Shown here piece by piece: positions 36,701-48,437 of a DNA stretch of 64,000 bases. Location: the NCBI GenBank assembly GCA_008694505.1, contig VZDJ01000219.1, positions 10,654,350 to 10,718,349 of the forward strand. Reading direction: 5' to 3'. The first letter of the stretch is position 1. The number at the start of each line of letters is the position of its first letter. Source of the stretch: Cyanoderma ruficeps (taxonomy: Eukaryota > Chordata > Aves > Passeriformes > Timaliidae). The translations under genes and the position numbers were made by a program. The notes beneath the pieces were generated by a model. The model ran no database searches. It saw only the letters and a list, made by a program, of their open reading frames with translations, and was not told the origin of the DNA.

Positions 36701-39700
36701 CTGTTTCAAATGAGACCCTCTTTAAATGTCTTTCCTGTAAGATTGAAAGCAAACTGCAGTAGGTCTGGAAAGATCTCTCATGTGCTGTTTTTCTGAAAAA
36801 AAATCCTTGTTACATGCAAGCAAAGCATCTTGTACCTTTTTACATGTGAACACATTTATGCAGCCGTGTCTGGGCAATGAGACTTGAGTGGAAAGGAGAA
36901 GTTATAAATGTATATCTCATCTCAGAGAAGCCTTGAAATGTGAGAGGATGGAAGAGGCACTAGGTGTATTGAGAGAAAGAAAATGCACTGGGAATTCATT
37001 TTGGAATTTACATCAGTGCCATCACACCTCAAAAAAGAAATTCCTTCTTGTGCTGTGTGCTGGCTCGTCGGGCTGTGCCTCTCTGAGGAGGCATTTGGCA
37101 GAGTGAGCATCGTCTGGGTGTCTGTGCAGGCCTCGCTGTGCCATCGAGGGTGAGCCACTAGCACAGGGCCAGTATTGAAACCCTCAGCAATATGGATGGC
37201 TCAGATGGATTTCCTGCCTGGAGAAGTCTGAGGGAAGAGTGCAGCAGGTTATCTGTTTTGTCTCCAAGCCATGCTTATTTCCTGTGTGGAAGTGTATTTC
37301 ATAATCTTCAGCTGAACCGTGAAGTAAAGCTGCTCCTGCAGTTGGTTCAAAATAAATGGTTATTTATTATCATCATCGCTGCGCTAGAGCTCAGTGGTCA
37401 ACATTTCTGGGAAGTAATGTTTGGTTAAAAAAAACCTCTCCTTGAATGTGTTGAAGACTAAGAGTCAGACTAGCAAAAGCCTTAGCTTGCCTGCACTTAA
37501 TACCAAATCAAATAGACCAAACTATTCCTTCTTCTCTTTAATAGTGAATTTGTATCTGTTGCTATAAATTAAACAAGTCGTTCTTGTCTAATCGTTGGTG
37601 CACACCGGGACCAGCTGTTCTTCCTCCTCATCCTAATCACTTTACACATTTGATGATGGTTCTTTCATGCTTTCCTGGGCTTCTCTTTTCTACGCTGCTT
37701 GTTTGCTTATTTGTTTTATTTAACAGGAACATTCCATTTAGCATGTTTGTGTGTTTGGTGTGCCTTCTACTGTGCTTTCTGTGATTCGACCCTATCTGTT
37801 TAATGAGCAGTACATGAAACTGAACACTGTGTGCCACCCAGAGCTGCCTCAGTGCTTAGGAGATGTTTTGACATGAAACGTGGCATAGATGACTCCTATG
37901 TAGTGTTTGTGGTAGTAGCACTTCAAACATCGTGCGTTCCTAAGCACTGCTAAGAATTTGAGCTGTAGTAGTTCAAAGGCACAATATTGCACATCCTCCA
38001 GGCAGGAGAGGGTCTCCAAGAACTTAAATCTCAGGATGGAGGTTGGATATGTCTTTTATATCCAAGCACCCATATATTTGACACACTAGGGATCAGAAAA
38101 AGTCGCTGGGCAATTCTGCTGTTGGGTTTATAATTCCTGCTTGAGACAGAACACGGTGTTCTAAAACACGTCCACCCTCTGCTTAAACCAATGAAGAAAC
38201 ATTTCCAAAAGGAGCATTTTAAAAAAAGGGAAAGGGAAGACATCCCATCTTTGCAATTATTCAGTGCCTGTCTGTACCCTGTGGAGTGGCTCAGGACAAC
38301 TGGCAGTGTGTTAGCAGCTACACTGATCATAAGCTGAAGAGAAATGGACATTCTTGAGCCAGGAGAGCAGAACTGCAAGTGTGTTTATTTTTGGAGGGAT
38401 CATAATGCCAACTGGCACAGCCAACCTGGCTGGGTGAAGGGTCTGGTGCAGCTGCAATAAAACACAAGGATACTGAATTTTGCAAAGGAGCAACAGGAAT
38501 TATCACTGGTGTTGTTGCTGGGGAGTGCAGATGCAGTCTGGCATTTTATCAGCATAATCTTAGTTTCAACTTAATGAACAAAATTTAATGTAGGGAGCTT
38601 CAAATGGCTGGTGCTGGATTTATACCCAGAGTGCAGGTACATTTAATTTCAGTAAGTACATTGTGCTCCTCCTCATTGTTTGTGTAATTTGAATGTTAAC
38701 TGTTGTTTATCCATCAGGTTTTGATCTTCCAGAGAATTTCTCTGGCATAAATTATATGTTATGATATTTTCTTCCTGTGTAAGACTCTCCTCAAGTAATA
38801 ACATGGGTTAGTTTTTGAACTCCCGCTGAATGTCTGGATATAAAGATGGGCAGAATTGTGTTGGAGGGTGTCCTTGTGCAGGCTGGTTTAGGGATGCGTG
38901 TCTGGGATTAACTGGAAGGCAGCTCCACTCATGATGAATGTCACAAGCTGAGAACTTGGCTCTGAGCTGCTGCTGCTTAAATCTATTTCCAAATTCACGG
39001 TGTTTCTGCAAAGCTCTGGATCTCAGCGATTTCCTTGGGTGTGTTCCTCTGCGAAATTTTGGGTGAGTTCGCTCCCCGAGTCGGTGGAGCTGAGCAGATT
39101 GCATGAGGATGAGACACCTGGCTGGATCTCCTCCAGAGCAAGAGGGCTGAATCCTGGCAAAGTTTCCCATGCCTTCACTGGGGAAGAGTTTTGGATGCTC
39201 AGGAAGTTTGCTGCAGTTCTGACCCATCCTTAAAAAGGATAGTCAGAAATAAAGGGAATCTGCTCAGGCGCTGGAATTCTGAGCAGAACAACTGCACTGT
39301 TCTGAAGAAATGAGAATTGCAGACCCTGAAAGCAGAGTGGCAATCTGTAGGAAGGATAACCAGTTTTTGTGTTAGCCATCATCAGCCCAGAGGGGGGAAG
39401 TTTTCACAGTTCAACTCTACTTCAGCCACTAGGTATCGGTGTGTGGATTTAATTGTAGTTCAGTTGATGAGAACATTAGGTAACTGAAGAGCCTGCAGGT
39501 ACAGCTCACACATTTCAGGTTGAGAGAGCACGTTTTGTAAAATTCCCACCGAGATGTTCCTACCTAGCAAGTTCTATAAAAATATTTTTAGACTCTTAAA
39601 GACTTCACAGTCCTCTTCATATGTCAGAAAGTTTCTTTAGGCAGACTATTTTCCTAATGATGGCTACTCTATGGCACTCTGCTTTCAGTTCCAAAATGCA

Positions 39701-42700
39701 CACGGCTCAAAAAATGCATTTTAACTGTATTTCATATGCTTTAAATTGATTATTGGTACCTTTGAGCATTCTGGAAAAAGACTTTCTCTGTAGTGCAGAT
39801 GGGGAAGAGAAGAAAAATACCTAATAATGAAGCTTTCCTGTGAACCCAGTGACAGTACCTGGTGTCTGGTTTTGACCTCTTCTCACCCACATCCCTGTGC
39901 TTTTATCTTTCTTTTACATTCTCCTCTTTTCTTCAGTAAAGCTCATCACAGGAAGAGCTTTGGAGGAAATCTCTTTTGTAATGCAGATCTTCGAGTGGAG
40001 GGCTGGGAGGGAAGTGGTGTGGGATGTGTGCCATAGTGGAAGATCTGGGTTTATACCAAGCTCTCAGTCCTTTTTAACCCTGGGAGTTACTGGGTTTCAG
40101 AACTCGGTGCATGTGATCATCATCCGTATGTGGTCATCATTGTATGTAAAGTCTCAGCCTGTGAGAGGTTGGAAATTCTGTATAGTTGCTGATTATACTT
40201 ATTTATTATTGTGTGGTGGAACACTTTTCCCAATGCAGTTACTGCTCTTTCTGTCATACTGCCATCTGTGAAGGTTTCTGTTTCCTTGCGCCAGTCCTTG
40301 CCCTGTTGCACACTGAGAGGTGCTGGCTCCCGTTACAATGTCCCTGGGAGAATTTGTGGAGAAGAGTCTTTGCCCAAAGCTGGTTATTGGCAAAGCCAAA
40401 CGCCTTCTATCAGGGAATTCACTTGTGCTGGTAACTGTGAGAGAAAACATCATGGCCAAAGAGCAAAGCCCCTTTAGTGAGCGAGTCCCTGATTTCCCAT
40501 GAGATATGCTGGATGCACAGCTGTCCTTCAGCCTGAGAGCTCCACTGTCAGTGTACTGTGATTTCAGCTTGGTGAAGGTGCAGCTGCTGCATCTCCTGGA
40601 GTCCCAGTCACTGCTCAGGGATCAGTCCCAGGGAGGGAAGGAGGGAGGTCTGGTGCAGATGTAGGTTCCCCGTGTAGATCCCAGCCTGAGGGGATCCCTC
40701 CCGTGCCCTGTGTTCCACCAAGGTCTTTTTGTTAGTGCTGCACTTTCATTCCCTGCCTTTTGGCACACTTAAATCAATTTAAAGGCAAGAGCAGAGTTCC
40801 AGCAGACTTCTGGTTTAGGTCTGGTCCTTCATCATTTACAGTCTAAAATGCCCCGTAGGAAACAAATGCTTTATGTAGACCAACTGCAGTCCCATTTGCT
40901 ACACAGATAATAATAAACCCTGAGATTAGTGAAGGTTCTTTTCTGAATTAAAATATCACTTTGGGGAAAAGCTGTCTGCACTTGCTATTGTGCATAGTCA
41001 GTGTCTTTTCCAGCTTGGGTTGCTGCCAGAGCTCTGGCTTAGGGCCTTCTCATGACCCTTTACAGGTTCTCATTAGTGTTGCTTGGGTTGTGCATGAAGG
41101 AACTGCCGAGTGCTGTTTGAAGGGGGGGTGGGGATTAATAAATTGTAGTGATAGAATGTCCAGCAAAGGTGTCATTTAATGGGACAGTATTGAGAAATGG
41201 AATAATTCTTGAATTGTGGATTGCTTTCTTTTAAATGTGGCTGTGGTAACTTGTTGTGCTAAGAATTCCTTCCTCCCCCTCCTTTTTTGTTTAACGTATT
41301 ATAGACGCTAAGCACAATTTTCGAACCTGGACCCCGTTCAGTGTAACAATTCCTTGGACAGGTATCTGGCCTCCAAAAAAAATAAAACCTTAGACCCCTC
41401 TTGTGTTGTTTGACTTGTAACTGGCCTCACCCCTCAGCCACTTCCCTGGATCTTTACCCTGGGGCAATGCTGCAGTTTTGAAGCTAAGAGAAGATTGAAT
41501 AGTTTTTCCTTTCTAGGAGAGGTGTGCCCATCCCTGACTGCACAGCCCCTGAATAATGCAGGAACATTTATTTGTGTGTGGGAGAGATCTTCCATTTAAC
41601 ATTGATCTTATCCTTCTTATCCTTCCTCTTGCATGTGCCCCTTTTTCCTCTCCTCTGTCTTTTTTTTGTGCACCTGAGTAGGACATGCGTTCGCTTGCTT
41701 TTGGCAACTGGGGTCCTTCCAAGCTCAGTGTGAGTTTGGCCTGAGACACATTTTTTTCATCTTAACCTGTTGTGGAGGGCACTGAACTGCTGTGGTGGTG
41801 TTGAGCAGCACAAGAGGGGCAGATATTCCCCTGCAGGGGAACGGGGGTGATTGAAGAGCATCTAAGTGGTGAAAGGAGGAGAGGACTGTGGCCACAGGCT
41901 CTGACTTCACACGAGATCTGTTATTTCCCTTTAGGCCTCGAGACTGCTGCACTGTTACAGGCACTCCTGAACATCAGATTGATTGACTTCTTGGAGATCC
42001 ACCTGGATTCCAGCATATGGAACCAGCACCTTTTCATTTAGGTGGCTGTCTTAGCTTCAGTGTGGATGAGGGGAGGCTGTTACTTCAGAGCCAAATGAGT
42101 TGGCGAAGCTCTTTTTTAGTATGTGCAGAATTAGTTTGATTGATCATATTTGACACCAGTCAGGGAAGAGAGAGGTATTCAGGCTGAGAGAGCAAGAACA
42201 CGTTCCAAGTTGGTTTTCTCTTCTGTATTCTCTGAATATGATGAATATTTTTTCCCCTCAGCTGTCATAGTCTTCTAATAAATGCTTTCCCTCCATTAAA
42301 TTTTTAAAAATGAGATTCTCTCTGTAACAAAATCCACAGTTTAAAAATAACTTCTGTGATGTACTTTTATGGTGGCAATTTCAAAGCCTGTGGAGATGCT
42401 GCTGGAAGATGCTTCTAATCTAATAATGAAATGTGTATAGCACACATGGAGAAGAGAAGAGTAGCTGGAATCAGCTTATTTTTCTTTTCTTGTTTTCTTG
42501 CTTCTTCAGCTGTTTCTGATATCTTTCCCTTTTAATTGCAGGACAGAGCTGAGCAATGTAGAATTGTAGCTGTCAGAAAAACTAGAAGAAAAAGGTCTGT
42601 TTCCATAATCTTGTGGCTTCTTCTCTTTCAGAAGCCTGCTGGAATCACTGAATCCTCATTTCAGAAAAGAACAGCATAGTCTGCTTCATCTCTAACTGCT

Positions 42701-42854
42701 GTCAACTGTTTAAGCTTTCCTTTCCCCAGCCCTCACTCAGAACATGTTTTCAGCTCAGCAAAGGATGTTATTACTAACTGGTGAACAAACCTGAATACTG
42801 AACGTGGTGAGCGATTGACATTTTTAAAGTTAATCATAGAAACTCTTCCTCCAG

Positions 42855-43107
42855 CAGCTGCTGAGGCTGCTCTGGATGCTGATGCCCCATCTGATGCCAG
42901 CAGTGAAGAGCCTGTACAGTGTCAGCTCGAGATGAGTGGCTATAAAATGGCAAAAAAGAAGTTTGATTTTCATGACGCTCTCATCATCTGTGTCGAGCAG
43001 ACTCTCTTGGCTGGGAGATTAACAGAGGAAACATTCCTGCTAATACCTGCATGCTCAGAGTGCTGTAGTTCAGAGAACTCCTCTTGCACGAAGCTTAAAA
43101 CATTAGT
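42855..43107 (+). other. Weak candidate internal exon
   Basis: An acceptor-like CTCTTCCTCCAG precedes 42855 (an alternative AG would start it at 42858). A donor-like TTA|GTAAGA follows 43107. The frame between them is fully open. It encodes an Ala/Asp/Ser-rich start and a mixed middle, and ends in a Cys/Ser-rich segment. There is no domain I recognise, and unspliced open frames of this size occur by chance in the window. Confidence 0.13.
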
Positions 43108-43503
43108 AAGAAACTGTCCAACTAATTGAACAGATAGCATCAACTATGTTTTTGTATTCTTATTTTTCCATTTTTTATGTATTTCTGTATTTCTGGAGAC
43201 AGAAATATGCCAGATAACTGCTCCAGCGCCGAGGGTGGGGGTTTGTGAGCAACTTGTGGTATTTGGGATGAGCAAAAAAAGCCATCGCTGCATTTAGAAA
43301 GGCAATTCCTTTAAGGGGATTTAAGCTCCTAACCCCATTTGTTTCTCTGGAAACACACTTTTTTTTCCCTGAAGCCTTGCTTAATGCCTACAGTGCAGGC
43401 TCTGCTGTGGCTGTCACCCTTCTGTGCTCTGCTGACCACAGCACTGACACCTGGCCTCTGGTCCTGTTTTCTTGACCCAAATCTAGCAGTTTACTTTCTG
43501 AAT

Positions 43504-43538
43504 AATTCAACATATCTACTAGATGTAGATGTTGAATT
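43504..43538. repeat. Stem-loop, 14-bp stem with 2-base bulge
   Basis: AATTCAAC (43504-43511) and ATCTAC (43514-43519) pair perfectly with GTAGAT (43525-43530) and GTTGAATT (43531-43538). There is a two-base bulge (AT) on the left arm and a five-base loop (TAGAT). It is the longest mixed-sequence inverted repeat I found, but it is shorter than a typical microRNA precursor and does not extend outward. Confidence 0.75.
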
Positions 43539-46081
43539 TTCTCAAGCTCCCATCTGCAGAAATGGCAGAATCTGGAGGAGTCCAGACTCCTTTCACTCAT
43601 CCCTCATTATTTGTGGTGGGGCAGCCTAATCCCATGAAGTCGCAAGTGAGACTTTTCTCTTCTTGAAAGCAGAATGTACGTTGGTTTTGTTGCTGTGACT
43701 CGGTATGATTTACTTTAGCTGGGTTACTCTGAATTTGCAGGCTGCCCCAATTCTCCTCTTGTTTCTTTGGACTTCGAATTTTTTCCTAAGATCTTCCCTG
43801 AAATACGGGATGTTTCCTGCTGGGTGAGGTCACTTAGCAGAGAGGCCTGTCAGCTCTCACTCTGCTGGGAGCAGGTGCTGCCTCAGGGGCTCTGGGTTTG
43901 GGTGTTGTTTACACACACTCAGATCCACTGACCCTGCAGCACACAAGTGTGAGGAGGAATTGAAAGGGTTAAACTCGTGCTTGACAATGTGGGTTTTTAG
44001 TGTGCACCAAAATGAGCTGCTTCTCTGAGAACAGGTAATGTTGGGACAAAAATTAGAAATCCCAATGCTTTCTAGCCTGGCTGTTTCCCCCTAAATTGTC
44101 ATTTTGGTGAAAACTGCCTTGTTTTGAGAAACAACTTTATTAGTGATCCTCTTCCAGTATTGTGTAATCCCTTCATCTGTATTAACTTTCATCTGCTGAG
44201 ATGTTTGAAAAGTATTTTGCTGTAGTGACTGGAGCGGTGGTAAGGCAGGAGGCTTTTAGGTGAAGTTCCAAGTGGTTTTTCACTTTTCACGGAACCTTGC
44301 TGGATGTGAGGGCTAAGGGTCTTGAAGGAAGCAAATGCATTTTCGGCTGCCCCATTTTTACTTTTAAAAGTGTTTCTCTTTGTAAAGCAGTGGGCTGTAC
44401 ATCTATTAATAACATCTTTACATGGAAAAAAGGGCTCAGTTACACCTCAGTTGGAGAGGACAGTTCAGCTTTTCTGAGGTTCGCCTCCTCCTGTGAACTC
44501 TGATACAATCTGATTTAATTTGTAACAGCAAAGGCTTTCAGTGGTTAATTAAATCAACTCTAGGGACCAGAAACTTTGAGGTTGTTAATATGTTCAATAG
44601 TATTTATGAGCTTAAATACCCAGAAGGAGCTCAAGTACAAATCCCGTGGACTCCCCCAATGGAAAAAAACCAATATCAAAACCATAAAGCCTTGTCTTTG
44701 CCTTCTAAAGAAACATTCCTTTTGCTGTACTTCTACACATGCCTTAAACTATTTTTTATATTTACAAATAGTAAAATAAAGTCTCCATGTGACATAAAAA
44801 CCCCAAACCAAAACAAAAACCAAAGAATTAATCCTAGACATCAGGGTAACAAATCTGAAGGATTAATATACATATTTCTGAATTCCAAGCTTTATAATTC
44901 AACATTTGTAGGTTATTTTGTACTTTTTTCCTGGCCAGACTGAGCATCTTTATTCAACAACTGCTGTTAGAGCAGGATTTGCTGAGCACTTTCAATAGTA
45001 GTGACACTGTTTTATTTCTGCCCTGGTGTTCTGGGACCACATCTTGGTGTTCGAGGCCACATCTTCCAGGAATTTTATACAAGAAGCAACAGAAAAGAAC
45101 ACTTATCTAACAGAGCCACAACTCCACTGTCAACTATAAAAGAGGAGCCAACGGATTCTAACTTAGATTAAAAGTCAGCTGCGAATAGAGGCAAATATTC
45201 CCGTAGGCACAGGGCATCTCTCTGAAGAGAAATTGTTGAAAATGCAAATGGCTGAGAGAGAGTTCAGTGTGATTGCTTTGTGCTTCACAGGCGCTGTGGT
45301 TTCGTGTGCCCCAGGTCAGCTCTCAGGAGATGAACAGCCAAGATTTCTGATTTCTGGAAGACCTACGGCGGCTTTTCACATGCCACCTTCAAACTCCCCC
45401 CCGTTTGCTTTGCAGGCAGAGTCACTCTTGTGAAGGATTCCTTCAGGGGCCTGGATAACAGATGTGAGCACGGCCCCCTCGTGCAGCCTGACAGCACAGG
45501 GCAAATACTTGAGAAGAAGAAAAGCAACTTTTTTTTTTTTTTTCTCCCAGCTCAGAGCTGTCACATTAGCTCTTCCAGTTGTGAAGGCATCCTTGACAGG
45601 ACATCGCATCTTAATAATGCCAAACATCATTTTCACCATAGCTCTTACAAGTAGGCAGGGGCTCATAATCAGTTCAGACTCCATTGGGAGGCCATCAGCT
45701 GGATGGGGAACAATTGACCTTTCAGGAAGAGCTGTACAATTAGAGGCAAGCTAGATAAGAGTACAGACAAGATAGAGTGAAATTGGAAAGCAGCATATTT
45801 GCATCAGATAAGAACAAGAGGATGCTGGGACAGAGGCTCTCTCCATCTTCAGGTGGGGATATTGCATCCAAAATCCACTTTTCAGGCGGTGGGTTCACCA
45901 CAACTGTATGCCCAGAAGAGTGTGATAAAATTAATGACAGTCCTCCTTCAGTTTGAGGATAAATCCACATGCCAGTGGAAAAACCAGTCACACACACACA
46001 ACACCATTAAACTCCCTCTTCTTACTGGCTTAACTTGACAAAACAGTCTCCTATTTCCCTGCTTCACATCCAAGGCAATCT

Positions 46082-46106
46082 AGAAGTTCACAGAAGTTCA
46101 CAGAAA
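46082..46106. repeat. 10-bp tandem duplication
   Basis: AGAAGTTCAC is repeated twice exactly, followed by a partial third copy (AGAAA). Confidence 0.8.
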
Positions 46107-48277
46107 ATTGTTATTCAATTTCGTGCCTCTTATTTGCCTCACATTTCTTGCTCAGGGCATAGCAAATGAGGCTAGATTTGAGGAGGATGAGCATGAGGAG
46201 ATCACAGTGAAAGCACGGGAAGCTGAAAGTTGGAGTCTCCAATTGAGAGACTCTGAGGTTTGGCAAAGTGTAAAGGCCAAAATGCTCTGACCAGAGCAGA
46301 GGCCATTGATTTCTTTCAGAGGCTGTTGTGGTCCTGGGCTGAAAGGAGGAAAGGCAGGAAAACCAAAGAGGCAGAAGAGAGTCTTCCTGATAGGCAAGAG
46401 TGATTCCAGCAGCAGCACTTAATGAGCAGAAAAATTATTGATTAGCTTAGTAGTGGGCAGACTAGAGAAGAAAAGCTCTTGAAATAAGACTTAGAGCAAA
46501 CTGTTTGCAAGATACCATTAAAGTCTGTCTGGCCTTTGATCCTAAATTTGAAGAAAGAAAAGGAAAGGGATAGTTTGAAGCAGTGGTCTGATGCCTTGAA
46601 AGATTTCAAGTCGAAGTGGAGGGGCGTAGGGGCAAAGATGGAGAGAGGTACACAAATACTATTCATGACATTTTATCTCAAAATGTCAAGTGCTGAAGCT
46701 CTGGAAATAGGCTTACGTGGTAGATGCAGCACTGCATAATTGACGCCTCATGAGAGTTAAGGAAATATGTACTTTCTGGCCTTTATTTGTTTAAAAATAA
46801 AAGCTTTGTCAACACTGTATGTACTGCTGAGTGCATATGGCACTAGATCTCAGTGCAGAGTGCCGAGGTTTCAGGGATTGAGCAGAGATGTTCCCTATGG
46901 AACCTTTCCCTTTGATCTCAGAGATTGACCTTTGGCAGCCTTTGCCCTTACTTTACATCTGCCCTTTACATCTTACTTTACATCCTTTCCTGAATTCCTG
47001 GGTGCAAGCACTGACACCATTTCGCTCTGCAACCAGGGAATGTGTGTTTAGTTGGTATATGTAAAAAATGGTGAAAATGCTTGTCTTTATTTTTATCACT
47101 GAGGAGACGTGCATCACTGAGTGTTGAAATGTTAAACCAAGAATTCTAGAAGGGTCCTAGTTCAGCAATCTCTCCTAGAGACAAACGCATCTCTTGCTTC
47201 CTCAGCTCTTTGGTATCCCACAAAAACGTGCCTGCATCTCTACAGGAGTGCCCTTGAGAGAGTCTGGCCTGGAAATTGGTTCTGGATACTCTCCACCTAC
47301 TCGTGTTTTCCCAAGACTTAACTGACTCCTGCACCACTCTTGGTCACAAACTCCCCTCCAGAAACGACGCTGAGCTCTCGGCAGGAATCCTAAGGAAGAG
47401 AAACAAACATGTGGGACACGCTTCCCTGGTATTGGAGGAAAGCCTATTTGTGTCAGCTGCATTAGAAAGATTGTTCCAGAACAGTTCATCCATGTGTGAA
47501 GTTGCCCCTGTAATTCTGCCAAGGCTGAGGAGATCAGGGAGATGTGCTGGCAGCGGCGCCGGCGGCTCTTTCATCCACCCAATTTTTGTGAGGTGCTGGA
47601 GGGTCAGGGAGGAGCAGATATGTAATTTGCCTGTCTGAACCAGTTCTTCTGCCTTGTTTAGTGTAGCTGGAGAGTTTCCATGCTGTGAACTGAACTTCCA
47701 GGGACAAAATAGCGATGCTGCGGAATTTAAATGGGAGAACTCATCTCCCCACTCTGCAATTTGCCTTATGCAGATAAAGATGGGGAGAGCACTTGTTGCA
47801 GGCTCTCCCCTTCGGGAGTTCTTCCAGCGTTATAAATCACAGGTGTACTTTGCTATGGGCCTTCCTGGTTGTTTACCTTCAGATAATTACACACCATGGG
47901 CCATTTCTTCCCTCTCTTTTGAGGAAAGTACTTTGTGGGAGTTACTTTGGTTTTTTTGGATTCGACCTTTGTCAGCTTTGGAGGAAAAAAAATACATTTT
48001 CTCTTAGTCAGAGTAAATTAGGTGCATTCATTATTGCAACTCAGAGGATTAAGCACAATTACTGGGGTTTTTTTCCTCAAGGTAATGATTTAATTGCTTT
48101 GATTTTGTTTTGTTCATATCCTGAGGAAAAAAATTATGATGGTAGGAGAAAATGCCTTTAACTATTCTTTTCCATACAGTATATGCTCCTGTATGCCTGG
48201 CAGAACTTGCCTTATGATAACCATATCCTTCTAGTGCTCTCCTTAAAAATTTCACTTCCTAAAATTTTAAGGCTTTG

Positions 48278-48437
48278 CGTGTGTTTGTAGGTGTAGATCT
48301 GTGTGTGTATATATGCCAACACACAAAAATAAAATACATTATACAAACATACATAAATATATGTTTACATAAAACTGTTTTTATAGACATGTGTGTGTGC
48401 CTATGTATGTACACACACATATAAAAATAAAATAAAT
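48278..48437. repeat. Decayed TG/AC/AT microsatellite, duplicated pattern
   Basis: The same order of motifs occurs twice, about 90-98 bases apart: a TGTGTGTG run, a TATG-type linker, an ACACACA run, then AAAATAAAATA (about 48301-48336 and 48391-48434). In each copy the TG and AC runs could pair as a hairpin. This looks like a microsatellite block that was tandemly duplicated and then decayed. Confidence 0.6.

Noticed and set aside
46108..46290. 60-codon frame with a signal-peptide-like start after a good splice acceptor
   Set aside because: The first codon is TTG, the open part is short, there is no clear donor, and it lies beside a simple 10-bp duplication. Chance is more likely.
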